In this document: in pieces, positions 35,296 to 43,249 of the stretch | Layout: each line of letters starts with the position of its first letter | How positions within the stretch are numbered: position 1 is the stretch's first letter | NCBI GenBank assembly: GCA_963676515.1 | Contig: OY781061.1 | Location: 496,001-560,000, forward strand | DNA length: 64,000 nt | Source of the DNA: G963667145 sp963676515 [NCBI: Candidatus Cloacimonadota bacterium] | Lineage (GTDB): Bacteria > Cloacimonadota > Cloacimonadia > G963667145 | Direction: 5' to 3' | Notes under the pieces: generated by a model | The model's input: only the letters and a program-made list of their open reading frames with translations | Database searches by the model: none | What the model was told of the DNA's origin: nothing | Translations under genes and position numbers: made by a program

Positions 35296-35631
35296 TTAGA
35301 ATAATTTTAATTCGCCATTTTTGTAAGCAGCGATAGCTTCCACTCCGCTCATAGCACCAGCTCCCACATACATCTTGACTCCCAGCTCGTCCAGCACTCT
35401 CTTGGCGTTCCCACCTGGACCATTACCAGTAATGACCACCTCTACCTCTTTTCCTTCCAATTTGGAAGCTGTCAAAGGACCTACTCCGTGAGCTTGCTCT
35501 TTGCAAGCACTGTTGTCGATGACTTCTATCACTTTCTCGTCTTCGCATATTAATAAAAATTCTGTTCTGCCAAATCTAGGGTCGATAGAATCTGTAAGAG
35601 TTTGACCTTTAGAAGTTACTGCTATTTTCAT
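35296..35631 (-). CDS. NifX/NifB-type dinitrogenase iron-molybdenum cofactor-binding domain protein (B)
   Basis: A 111-residue paralogue of the next gene, with MKIAVTSKGQTLTDSIDPRFGR at the start and VVITGNGPGGNAKRVLDELGVKMY in the core. The pattern S.D.RFGR is typical of the family. It overlaps the first MinD-type gene by four bases, so it belongs to the same transcript. No nitrogenase genes are in the window; a general metal-cofactor role is more likely than nitrogen fixation. Confidence 0.88.
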   Translation of the reverse strand: MKIAVTSKGQTLTDSIDPRFGRTEFLLICEDEKVIEVIDNSACKEQAHGVGPLTASKLEGKEVEVVITGNGPGGNAKRVLDELGVKMYVGAGAMSGVEAIAAYKNGELKLF

Positions 35632-36518
35632 TTTTTCTCCTGTATTTCTTTAATTTTTTTGTATATTTTTGCAAACTTATCCCGATAACCTTCGTGCGAT
35701 TCCACGACAGATTTCCCCTGCATCACTGCGTCGTAAAATGCTTTATCATAAGGAAGATAGCCCACTACTTCCACCTGAAATTGCCCTAAGTACTCTTTTA
35801 TCTGGTTGGTGATGTTTTCGTTGAGGTCGTACTTATTGATGATGGCTACAGACTGGATGCTAAACTTGTTCACCAGCTCCAGCACCCTTTTCAGATCGTG
35901 AAATCCCGAAACAGTAGGCTCTACCACCAGCAACACCAGACTCGCTCCAGACAAGCTGGAAACCACGGGACAACCGATGCCGGGAGAACCATCTACCAAC
36001 ACGATTTTCTTGTTACTCTCTTTAGCTATTTTCTTAGCTCGGTTCTTCAGCTCTGCCACCAGTTTACCAGAGTTCTCGCCACCTACATCCAGATGAGCGT
36101 GCACCATCGTGGTCTTGGTCTTGATCTGAGAGATAAGCACCTCTCCAGTCAAGCGAGGCAGGTTCGTGATAGCCTCACTCGGACAAATTCTGGCACAGTA
36201 GCCACAACCTTCACAACGGAAAGGATCTATGGTGTACTCCCTTTCGCCAAGCTTGTCTATTGCCAAAAAACTGCAAGCCGTCTGGCATTTGCCACACCCG
36301 ATGCACTTCTTAGCGTCTATCTGGGCTAACTCGCCAGCGTAAAAAACTTCTCTTTCTCTCTCTACGGGCGAGACCACCAAGTGCAAATCTGGGGCGTCTA
36401 CATCGCAATCTGCCAAGATCAGCTCGCTACCTCCGATCACAGCCAAGGCAGCACTAACAGAGGTTTTTCCTGTGCCTCCCTTGCCCGAGATTACCACTAT
36501 TTCTTGTATATCTTTCAT
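35628..36518 (-). CDS. MinD-superfamily P-loop ATPase with inserted ferredoxin domain (1)
   Basis: A 296-residue protein with the deviant Walker A GKGGTGKTS (about 13-21), an inserted 2x[4Fe-4S] ferredoxin domain (CIGCGKCQTAC and CEGCGYCARICP, about 70-110) and the C-terminal half of a MinD/Mrp-like ATPase (VLVDGSPGIGCPVV). These paired ATPases are frequent in strict anaerobes, next to NifX-like and DUF134 genes, and probably assemble or deliver Fe-S or other metal clusters. It overlaps its paralogue by four bases. Confidence 0.9.
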   Translation of the reverse strand: MKDIQEIVVISGKGGTGKTSVSAALAVIGGSELILADCDVDAPDLHLVVSPVEREREVFYAGELAQIDAKKCIGCGKCQTACSFLAIDKLGEREYTIDPFRCEGCGYCARICPSEAITNLPRLTGEVLISQIKTKTTMVHAHLDVGGENSGKLVAELKNRAKKIAKESNKKIVLVDGSPGIGCPVVSSLSGASLVLLVVEPTVSGFHDLKRVLELVNKFSIQSVAIINKYDLNENITNQIKEYLGQFQVEVVGYLPYDKAFYDAVMQGKSVVESHEGYRDKFAKIYKKIKEIQEKK

Positions 36519-37420
36519 AATTTTGCCCCCATTCCTGCCACTAGATAGTCGTAAATCGAACGCAGATTTTCCTGCACCTCTGGGTTATCCTCATAGATTA
36601 AGTTCCCTTTTGAATAATCTTCGGCGATTTTTTTGCTTTCCCCTATTTTGGCGATAATCTCCACCTGATTCTGCTGCACAAAGTCTGCTAACAGCTGATC
36701 ATCAGCCACCCATTTATTGACCACTACAGCCAAGGGCTTACCGAGTGCTTTGGCTACTGCCACCGCTAGAGAAGCATCGTAAAGCCCAAAAGGGGTCGGC
36801 TCTACTACCAGCAATACCAAATCTGCTCTACTGAAAGTCTCCACAGCTGGGCAAGCCGTTCCGGGAGGAGAGTCAATAATGGTTAGTCCTGAAAGCAAAA
36901 TATTCTCGTCCAGATAATCCAGAACTTCCGCTATTACCGGAACAGCCTGTTCTTGCCCAACATCGAGTCTTCCCTCGATAAATTCCATATTCTCATCTTG
37001 AAAAAAGCTAATCTCTCCCACTCTATACTCTTGTGGATGCAATGCCTTGGCAGGACAGAGCTCCCAGCACGCTTTGCAACTGTGGCAGAGCTGAGGGAAA
37101 GTCATCACCAAACTTTTGGTCTGAATGATAGCATTAAAATTGCAAACCTTTTGGCAGTTACCACAAAATAAGCAAAGCTCCTGATCCCAAGCGGGAATAG
37201 CTCTTTTCACTGGTCGCCGCTGCACCAAAGGCAACGCAAGAAAAAGCCCAGAGTTTGGCTCTTCTACATCCAGATCCGCTAGTCTTACTTTGCATTTTTG
37301 GGCTATCCAGCGGCTGAGATTTACAGCCAAAGTGGTCTTGCCTGTGCCGCCTTTTCCGCTCGCTATAGCGACACGAAACTCTTTTTGCTTCGGGAAACTT
37401 TTTTCGCTACTTTTTTGCAT
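36515..37420 (-). CDS. MinD-superfamily P-loop ATPase with inserted ferredoxin domain (2)
   Basis: A 301-residue paralogue of the next gene. It has deviant Walker A SGKGGTGKTT, ferredoxin clusters CLFCGNCQKVC and CHSCKACWELCP, and TIIDSPPGTACPAVE in the second half. The two proteins probably form a heterodimer or sequential carriers. The start overlaps the DUF5320 gene by 14 bases. Confidence 0.9.
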   Translation of the reverse strand: MQKSSEKSFPKQKEFRVAIASGKGGTGKTTLAVNLSRWIAQKCKVRLADLDVEEPNSGLFLALPLVQRRPVKRAIPAWDQELCLFCGNCQKVCNFNAIIQTKSLVMTFPQLCHSCKACWELCPAKALHPQEYRVGEISFFQDENMEFIEGRLDVGQEQAVPVIAEVLDYLDENILLSGLTIIDSPPGTACPAVETFSRADLVLLVVEPTPFGLYDASLAVAVAKALGKPLAVVVNKWVADDQLLADFVQQNQVEIIAKIGESKKIAEDYSKGNLIYEDNPEVQENLRSIYDYLVAGMGAKL

Positions 37421-37625
37421 CGTTGTCTTTTGTTAAATTTTCTGAGAAAAAGCGATTTCCCCTGCCAAAACCTGCTCCTCTGCCTCTACCTCTGCCTCCG
37501 AATATTCCTCTTCCAGTTCCCACAGTCTCACCTTTCGTGGCAGCGTCTGCATCTGCGCATCTTCCTAGTCCTCTACCCGTCATGCTTCCTTGTCCGTTAG
37601 GACCTTTTCCGTCTAATCCTGGCAT
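37407..37625 (-). CDS. DUF5320-type small Gly/Arg-rich protein
   Basis: A 72-residue protein, MPGLDGKGPNGQGSMTGRG at the start followed by GRGRGRGAGFGRGNRFF. This N terminus is diagnostic of the DUF5320 proteins of anaerobes, which occur in NifX/MinD/Mrp clusters; the function is unknown. Short as it is, its position one base after mrp, its overlap with the following MinD-type gene and its family signature support it as real. Confidence 0.85.
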   Translation of the reverse strand: MPGLDGKGPNGQGSMTGRGLGRCADADAATKGETVGTGRGIFGGRGRGRGAGFGRGNRFFSENLTKDNDAKK

Positions 37626-37626
37626 T

Positions 37627-38439
37627 TTAGCCCTCCTTGTTTTCGATTTTTTTCTCTATTTGATCTACGATAGCTACAAAGGGAGAGTCCGCATTCAAGC
37701 CTATGTGAGGAGTCCCATTGTCGCCTGCTTCCATTATCTTCGGATTGAGAGGCACTCTGCCCAAGAAATCCAGTCCGTACTCTTTGGCAGTGCTCTCTCC
37801 ACCTCCGCTGTGGAAGATGTCGGTTACTTTGCCACAGTGCGGACAAACAAATCCGCTCATATTTTCGATCAGCCCGAGCACATTCATCTTGAGCAAACCA
37901 GCAAAGCCGATAGATTTGCGGGTGTCTGCCAGAGCCACCTCTTGTGGTGTGGTCACTATCACGCATCCATCGCACTCTGTGATGGTCTGGGCAATAGTCA
38001 GCGGCTCGTCACCCGTGCCGGGAGGTAGATCCACCAGCAGATAGTCGAGCTCTCCCCAGTTAATGTCGGAGAGAAGTTGGCGGATTACACCTATTTTGGC
38101 AGGTCCTCGCCATACAGCAGGGTCGTTCACATTCTGCGAGTAGAAGCTCAGTGATACTATCTCCAGATTGTCGCTAATCCGATAAGGCTTGCCCGGCTCT
38201 TGGGGATGTTTGCCGTGTTTACCGAACATCACGGGAATATTAGGTCCGTGCAAGTCGGCATCCAAGATTCCTACTTTATAGCCCTTTTGTGCCATTCCGA
38301 GGGCGATGTTGCTGGTTACTGTCGATTTGCCCACACCACCTTTACCGCTCATTACTACTACTTTGTGCTTTATCTTGGATAAGGTCTCTTGTATTTTCTT
38401 GTCCTGCTCTGCCATTTGCGTGGCTCTATCTTGTTCCAT
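37627..38439 (-). CDS. Mrp/NBP35-family iron-sulfur carrier ATPase
   Basis: A 270-residue protein with Walker A SGKGGVGKSTVTSNIA, the family motif DADLHGPNIP, LVDLPPGTGDE, and the CPHC pair (CPHCGKVTDIF) that bridges a [4Fe-4S] cluster between two subunits. It transfers Fe-S clusters to apoproteins in the cytoplasm. Its ATG overlaps the DUF134 stop codon (TAATG), so the two are coupled. Confidence 0.93.
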   Translation of the reverse strand: MEQDRATQMAEQDKKIQETLSKIKHKVVVMSGKGGVGKSTVTSNIALGMAQKGYKVGILDADLHGPNIPVMFGKHGKHPQEPGKPYRISDNLEIVSLSFYSQNVNDPAVWRGPAKIGVIRQLLSDINWGELDYLLVDLPPGTGDEPLTIAQTITECDGCVIVTTPQEVALADTRKSIGFAGLLKMNVLGLIENMSGFVCPHCGKVTDIFHSGGGESTAKEYGLDFLGRVPLNPKIMEAGDNGTPHIGLNADSPFVAIVDQIEKKIENKEG

Positions 38440-38723
38440 TAGTTGTCCTCTCCCTTGACTATCAATACTTTGTTGTGCAGTATAGCTTCCAATATTTTCT
38501 TAGCTCCCGATGCCAAATCTCTCTGCAATGAACCGCGAGAAATGTGCATCTTTTCGGCTGCCTCAATCTGACTGCAACCCTCATAGTTACAGAGTCTCAG
38601 AGCTTCCAACTCCTCGGAACTGATGACAACCTCACTCAGCTCACAGCCAGGAACACCCAGAGGCTTGAACACTCTGTCGTTCCCTAAATATCTGCAATTA
38701 CGCATTTTACGGTTTCTGGTCAT
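38439..38723 (-). CDS. DUF134 helix-turn-helix protein, probable regulator of the cluster
   Basis: About 94 residues. It contains KPLGVPGCELSEVVIS and the sigma-70-region-4-like helix-turn-helix LEALRLCNYEGCSQIEAAEKMHISRGSLQRDL. DUF134 proteins are predicted DNA-binding regulators and regularly head Mrp/MinD/NifX clusters. I chose the ATG at 38723 because AGGAG lies just upstream; the frame stays open to 38804 but that extension would read through the promoter. The palindrome at 38740-38753 is the obvious candidate binding site, giving autoregulation. Confidence 0.88.
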   Translation of the reverse strand: MTRNRKMRNCRYLGNDRVFKPLGVPGCELSEVVISSEELEALRLCNYEGCSQIEAAEKMHISRGSLQRDLASGAKKILEAILHNKVLIVKGEDN

Positions 38724-38739
38724 CTCATCTCCTATTCTC

Positions 38740-38779
38740 TGTGCATATGCACAAAATAAGCGTTCAAATTTTTTGTCAA
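38740..38779 (-). promoter_or_regulatory. Promoter of the DUF134-Mrp operon with a 14-bp palindrome
   Basis: TGTGCATATGCACA (38740-38753) is a perfect palindrome 16 bases before the DUF134 start. On the minus strand TTGACA lies at 38774-38779. The -10 hexamer at 17-base spacing (TTTTGT, 38751-38756) overlaps the palindrome by three bases. A protein bound there would block the promoter. The restriction island begins right behind this -35 box. Confidence 0.65.
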
Positions 38780-38947
38780 CGGTTTTTTTAGAGAACTTGA
38801 ACACAACAAAACTCTTGACGAAATTGAGGAGATAAAAAATATTCTGTGAAAATTTCCTGCTATGTTAATCGCTTCTTTGCTTGTCAAAAAAAATAGTCAC
38901 TAAAAACAAAATGCTTTGTTTTTAAAAATTAATTTTATCTAAAAACT

Positions 38948-39799
38948 ATGAAAAAAGAAAAATCAATGATTGTCTTCAACCAAAAAGAGGTTCGTCGTCA
39001 TTGGGATAACGAAAATGAACTTTGGTACTTTTCTGTTATCGATATTATTGAGATTCTCACGGAAAGTCCTCGACCAAGAAAGTATTGGAACGCTCTAAAA
39101 ACAAAGTTATTAAAAGAAGGGAGTCAGTTGTCCCACGATATGGGACAACTGAAAATGAAATCTTCTGATGGGAAATTTTATGAAACAGATGTTTTGGACA
39201 CGAAGAACATTTTAAGGCTTGTGCAATCTATTCCATCTCCCAAAGCAGAACCTTTTAAAGTTTGGCTAGCGAAAGTCGGATACGAAAGAATCGAAGAAAC
39301 TGAAGATCCAGAGCTTGCTTTTGATAGGGCAATGCAAACTTATCTCAAAAAAGGTTATTCAAAAAACTGGATAAACCAAAGACTCAAAAGTATTGAAGTG
39401 AGAAAAGAGCTTACTGATGAATGGAAAGAAAGAGGGATGGAAGAAGGGTTAGATTATGCGATTTTGACGGATGAAATCACAAAAGCTTGGACAGGAAAAT
39501 CGGTAAAAGAGTACAAAAATTTCAAAGGTCTCAAAAAGCAAAACTTGCGAGATAATATGACCAATCTTGAGCTTGTTTTAAATATGTTAGCAGAAGCATC
39601 TACTTCTGAAATTTCAAAAGAACAAAATCCCAAAGGGCTAAGTGCAAATAAAAAGGTAGCAAAGGAAGGCGGGAATGTTGCCAAGCAAGCAAGGATAACA
39701 TTAGAGAAGCAGACAAGAAAAAGTATTATTTCTCCTAAAAATGCTGCCGAATTACAAAAACAAAACAACCTTTTAGAAGAAGACAAGCAAGCAGAATAA
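38948..39799 (+). CDS. DinD-like Bro-N family protein, copy 1
   Basis: A 283-residue protein. The N-terminal Bro-N-type domain has VRRHWDNENELWYFSVIDIIEIL and PRPRKYWNALKTKL. The C-terminal part ends in GGNVAKQARITLEKQTRKSI, the hallmark of DNA-damage-inducible protein D and its relatives (DinD inhibits RecA activities in E. coli). A phage antirepressor is the alternative reading of the Bro domain. The codon use is A+T-rich like the restriction genes nearby. It is nearly identical to the gene at 40217-41068, showing recent duplication. Confidence 0.82.
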   Translation: MKKEKSMIVFNQKEVRRHWDNENELWYFSVIDIIEILTESPRPRKYWNALKTKLLKEGSQLSHDMGQLKMKSSDGKFYETDVLDTKNILRLVQSIPSPKAEPFKVWLAKVGYERIEETEDPELAFDRAMQTYLKKGYSKNWINQRLKSIEVRKELTDEWKERGMEEGLDYAILTDEITKAWTGKSVKEYKNFKGLKKQNLRDNMTNLELVLNMLAEASTSEISKEQNPKGLSANKKVAKEGGNVAKQARITLEKQTRKSIISPKNAAELQKQNNLLEEDKQAE

Positions 39800-39821
39800 T
39801 TTTAATGCTTAATTAACCCGT

Positions 39822-40038
39822 CCAGCTCTGCCAGAATCTCCCTGACTATCTTCTGGGTCGCCCCTGCGTGGCTCTGGACGAAATCGGCACAAGCTTTCCG
39901 CTGAGAGGCAAACTTTTCCCTATCGCTCAAGAAATCCCCTAGTAGCTTTTCCGCCTGCTGAGTATCGCTAAAAACCGTAGCTCCTCCCGCCAACACCAGC
40001 TGTTCCGCCTCGTGCGAGCTGTGGAATTTGTCACCAAA
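39822..40038 (-). pseudogene. waaA 3'-end fragment, copy A
   Basis: 217 bp homologous to 45954-46170, the 3' end of the intact waaA. The fragment codes for the last 70 or so residues (LAGGATVFSDTQQAEKLLGD and onward) with several substitutions and a different C-terminal tail, and no start or catalytic part. The homology breaks exactly at TCACCAAA, where the leader of the next cassette begins. Confidence 0.9.
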
Positions 40039-40216
40039 CTTTCTGTCATCGGTTTTTTAGAGAACTTGAACACAACAAAACTCTTGACGAAATTGAGGAG
40101 ATAAAAAATATTCTGTGAAAATTTCCTGCTATGTTAATCGCTTCTTTGCTTGTCAAAAAAAATAGTCACTAAAAACAAAATGCTTTGTTTTTAAAAATTA
40201 ATTTTATCTAAAAACT

Positions 40217-41068
40217 ATGAAAAAAGAAAAATCAATGATTGTCTTCAACCAAAAAGAGGTTCGTCGTCATTGGGATAACGAAAATGAACTTTGGTACTTT
40301 TCTGTTATCGATATTATTGAGATTCTCACGGAAAGTCCTCGACCAAGAAAGTATTGGAACGCTCTAAAAACAAAGTTATTAAAAGAAGGGAGTCAGTTGT
40401 CCCACGATATGGGACAACTGAAAATGAAATCTTCTGATGGGAAATTTTATGAAACAGATGTTTTGGACACGAAGAACATTTTAAGGCTTGTGCAATCTAT
40501 TCCATCTCCCAAAGCAGAACCTTTTAAAGTTTGGCTAGCGAAAGTCGGATACGAAAGAATCGAAGAAACTGAAGATCCAGAGCTTTCTTTTGATAGGGCA
40601 ATGCAAACTTATCTCAAAAAGGGTTATTCAAAAAACTGGATAAACCAAAGGCTCAAAAGTATTGAAGTGAGAAAAGAGCTTACTGATGAATGGAAAGAAA
40701 GAGGGCTGGAAAAGAGTTTAGATTATGCAATTTTGACGGATGAAATCACAAAAGCTTGGACTGGTAAATCGGTAAAAGAGTACAAGAATTTCAAAGGTCT
40801 CAAAAAGCAAAATTTGCGAGATAATATGACCAATCTTGAGCTTGTTTTAAATATGTTAGCAGAAGCATCTACTTCTGAAATTTCAAAAGAACAAAATCCC
40901 AAAGGGCTAAATGCAAATAAAAAAGTAGCAAAAGAAGGTGGTAATGTTGCCAAGCAAGCAAGGATAACATTAGAAAAGCAAACAAGAAAAAGTGTTGTTT
41001 CTCCTAAAAATGCTGCCGATTTGCAAAAACAAAAAAACCTTTTAGAAGAAGATAAACAAGAAAAATAA
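40217..41068 (+). CDS. DinD-like Bro-N family protein, copy 2
   Basis: 283 residues, identical to copy 1 through most of its length. The differences cluster in the second half (for example LEKSLDYAI for MEEGLDYAI, and SVVSPKNAADLQKQ for SIISPKNAAELQKQ). Both frames are intact, so both may be expressed. The same leader and hairpin precede it. Its role is probably in DNA damage response or phage interaction, as for copy 1. Confidence 0.82.
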   Translation: MKKEKSMIVFNQKEVRRHWDNENELWYFSVIDIIEILTESPRPRKYWNALKTKLLKEGSQLSHDMGQLKMKSSDGKFYETDVLDTKNILRLVQSIPSPKAEPFKVWLAKVGYERIEETEDPELSFDRAMQTYLKKGYSKNWINQRLKSIEVRKELTDEWKERGLEKSLDYAILTDEITKAWTGKSVKEYKNFKGLKKQNLRDNMTNLELVLNMLAEASTSEISKEQNPKGLNANKKVAKEGGNVAKQARITLEKQTRKSVVSPKNAADLQKQKNLLEEDKQEK

Positions 41069-41089
41069 TTTCAACACTTAATTAGCCCT

Positions 41090-41306
41090 CCAGCTCTGCC
41101 AGAATCTCCCTGACTATCTTCTGGGTCGCCCCTGCGTGGCTCTGGACGAAATCGGCACAAGCTTTCCGCTGAGAGACAAACTTTTCCCTATCGCTCAAGA
41201 ACTCCCCGAGGAGCTTTTCCGCCTGCTGAGTATCGCTAAGAACCGTAGCTCCTCCCGCCAACACCAGCTGTTCCGCCTCGTGCGAGCTGTGGAATTTGTC
41301 ACCAAA
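41090..41306 (-). pseudogene. waaA 3'-end fragment, copy B (chimeric)
   Basis: 217 bp homologous to the intact waaA end. Its distal part (about 41090-41140) carries the copy-A variants (GGGTCGCCCCTGCGTGGC), while the rest (about 41175-41306) carries the variants of the intact gene (GAGAGACAAAC, AACTCCCCGAGGAGC, CTAAGAACCG). It therefore looks like a recombination product of the two. Confidence 0.9.
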
Positions 41307-41441
41307 CTTTCTGTCATCGGTTTTTTAGAGAACTTGAACACAACAAAACTCTTGACGAAATTGAAGAGATGAAAAACAATCTGTAAAAATTTCCTGCTAT
41401 GTAAGTAAGTAAGCTAAAAACTTTATTTTAAGTATAAAATT
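41307..41441 (+). promoter_or_regulatory. Third leader copy, upstream of the restriction-modification operon
   Basis: Positions 41307-41401 repeat the cassette leader, with a TTGACG hexamer near 41351. The remaining 40 bases before the ATG at 41442 are unique. The hairpin found in the other two leaders is absent here. Confidence 0.45.
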
Positions 41442-43247
41442 ATGACAAAAATTAAAAATACCCCTAGATTTCTTCGCCCAAGAGAAAAATTCCTTCAAAA
41501 AGGCTCTGATGCACTTTCAAAAAGTGATCTTTTAGCTATTGTCTTGGGAAGTGGCATAAAAGGAAAAAATGTCCAAAAATTAGCACAACAAATCGTTAAA
41601 AAATTTAGCCATAAATTTTTAGATGTTACTGTTAAAGAGTTACAAACTGTTGATGGGATTGGTCCAGCAAAATCTCTACAAATTGTTTCAGCAATTGCTC
41701 TGGTAAAAAGGTTCTATGAAGAACGAAATGGAAAAGAGATCATTATTAGAAACTCAAAAAATGTCTTAAATTTAACATTTGATTTACGAGAGAAAAAAAA
41801 AGAATATTTAGTCTGCTTATACCTCAATGCAAGAAATATTTTAATCAAAAAAGAAACAATAAGTGTTGGTTTGCTCAATAAAAGCTTACTTCATCCAAGA
41901 GAAATTTTTCATCCTGCTATTAAATTGAATTCTGCAAGCATAATTTTAATACATAATCATCCCTCAGGAAAATCCACACCAAGTAAAAACGATAAGGAAG
42001 TTGTAAAAAAAATAACACAAGCTGGAAAACTTATGGGAATTCCTATGATTGATTTTTTGATAACTTCTAAAAATGATGATTATAGTTTTTTTGAAGAGCT
42101 AAAAGACCAGGACAAAAACCTTGATTATATCTCTGATTCAACTCAACTGACTTTATTTGACCTTCTAAAAATTGAAAAGCCTATTTATGAAATGAACATT
42201 AGAAAAGTAAACAAGGTCTATTTCCAACCTACCCAAACGAAAAACAATTTTTTCCAATTACAAAATCGTAGATACTTGGGGAATAAATATAAATTGCTCG
42301 GATTTATTGAAGACATAATTGTTGAAAAATGCGAGAACATTAAATCTTTTTGTGATATTTTTGCGGGGACTGGTGTTGTTGGTGAAAGATTTAACAATGA
42401 CAAAATCAAGATTATTTCTAATGATTTACTAAATACAAATTATGTTTGCTTAAAAGCATTTTTAGGCTCAAAACAAGATATTGAAAAAAACATTATTAAA
42501 AAAATAAATCATTTAAATAATTTAAAAATAAAAAAAAATTATTTTTCAAAGCATTTTGGAGGGACTTTTTTTACAAATGAGAATGCAAAAAAAATTGGAA
42601 CAATTCGTGAAGAAATAGAAAATATTTCAGAAAATGAAGATGAAAAAAACATCTTACTTTGTTCTCTTCTTTATGCAGTCGATAAAGTTGCAAATACAGT
42701 TGGGCATTATGATGCTTTTAGAAAAAAACTTGATTCAATTCAACCTTTAAAACTTTTAATTCCCGATATTGACTACTCCCATAATTTACAAAATGAAGTT
42801 TACAATGAAGATTCAAATTCCCTAATTCGTAAAATTTCTTGCGATATATTATATATCGATCCTCCTTATAATTCAAGGCAATATTGTGACGCTTATCATC
42901 TTTTAGAAAATTTGTCTGAATGGGAAAAACCAAAAGTTGAAGGAATTGCAAAAAAAATGAATCGTTCACATATAAAAAGTGCCTATTGTCTCAAAAATGC
43001 AACACAGGCTTTTGAAGATTTAATAAGAAACGCAAACTGTAAACACATTTTATTGTCCTATAACAATACAGCCGATTCAAAAAATAATCGTTCTAATGCG
43101 AGAATAAAAGATAATGATATTATCAGAATCTTAAAAAATAAGGGTGAAGTTGAAATCTTTGAAAAAGATTATAAAGCATTTACTACTGGAAAAAGTAATG
43201 GAGAAGGAAATGCTGAAAGAATATTTTATTGTAAAGTAACTAAATAA
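41442..43247 (+). CDS. RadC (MPN/JAMM)-DNA adenine methyltransferase fusion of the restriction system
   Basis: A 601-residue protein. Residues 1-215 are a complete RadC: helix-hairpin-helix VDGIGPAKS (about 70-78) and the metal motif HNHPSGKSTPSKND (HxHx7SxxD, from about 171). After a linker, residues 270-600 form a D12-class adenine methyltransferase with RRYLGNKYKLLGFI, SAM motif DIFAGTGVVGERF (about 305-317) and catalytic DPPYNSRQY (about 472-480). It would methylate one strand of the asymmetric site cut by the AlwI-type enzyme two bases downstream. The reading frame is continuous, so the fusion is not a frameshift artefact. The role of the RadC half in this setting is unknown. Confidence 0.85.
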   Translation: MTKIKNTPRFLRPREKFLQKGSDALSKSDLLAIVLGSGIKGKNVQKLAQQIVKKFSHKFLDVTVKELQTVDGIGPAKSLQIVSAIALVKRFYEERNGKEIIIRNSKNVLNLTFDLREKKKEYLVCLYLNARNILIKKETISVGLLNKSLLHPREIFHPAIKLNSASIILIHNHPSGKSTPSKNDKEVVKKITQAGKLMGIPMIDFLITSKNDDYSFFEELKDQDKNLDYISDSTQLTLFDLLKIEKPIYEMNIRKVNKVYFQPTQTKNNFFQLQNRRYLGNKYKLLGFIEDIIVEKCENIKSFCDIFAGTGVVGERFNNDKIKIISNDLLNTNYVCLKAFLGSKQDIEKNIIKKINHLNNLKIKKNYFSKHFGGTFFTNENAKKIGTIREEIENISENEDEKNILLCSLLYAVDKVANTVGHYDAFRKKLDSIQPLKLLIPDIDYSHNLQNEVYNEDSNSLIRKISCDILYIDPPYNSRQYCDAYHLLENLSEWEKPKVEGIAKKMNRSHIKSAYCLKNATQAFEDLIRNANCKHILLSYNNTADSKNNRSNARIKDNDIIRILKNKGEVEIFEKDYKAFTTGKSNGEGNAERIFYCKVTK

Positions 43248-43249
43248 TT

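Larger units (their letters stand above)
38769..40038. repeat. Tandem cassette unit 1 (leader, dinD-like gene, waaA tail copy)
   Basis: A unit of about 1.27 kb repeated almost exactly at 40039-41306. It holds a shared leader (38769 to about 38947), a dinD-like gene on the plus strand and a 217-bp copy of the waaA 3' end on the minus strand. In the leader, GAACTTGAACAC...GAGGAGATAAAAAATATTCTGTGA could be the end of a lost reading frame (ELEHNKTLDEIEEIKNIL-stop). A nine-pair hairpin (38902-38923) precedes the gene. Copy 1 has one extra T and a few changes at its left end. Confidence 0.85.
40039..41306. repeat. Tandem cassette unit 2 (leader, dinD-like gene, waaA tail copy)
   Basis: The second copy of the 1.27-kb unit at 38769-40038, with scattered substitutions mostly in the 3' half of the dinD-like gene and in the waaA tail. 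The leader recurs a third time from 41307 to about 41401, where it diverges and the restriction genes begin. Confidence 0.88.

Noticed and set aside
34932-36518. Nitrogen fixation locus
   Set aside because: NifX-like domains are present, but no nifHDK or NifB radical-SAM gene is seen; the gene set matches the non-nif clusters of anaerobes.
39802-39996. 64-codon minus-strand frame starting MLAGGATVFSDT, and its twin at 41082-41264
   Set aside because: These are truncated copies of the waaA 3' end without catalytic region; listed as pseudogene fragments instead.
38769-41327. CRISPR array
   Set aside because: The repeats are about 1.27 kb and contain genes; no short regularly spaced repeats occur anywhere in the window.
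38769-41441. Insertion sequence or integron array as the cause of the repeated units
   Set aside because: No transposase, integrase, terminal inverted repeats or attC-like site was found; tandem duplication at CAAA fits better.
41442-43247. Frameshift or misassembly joining separate radC and methyltransferase genes
   Set aside because: The frame is continuous with an in-frame linker of about 55 residues and no internal ribosome site before the methylase domain that I can see.
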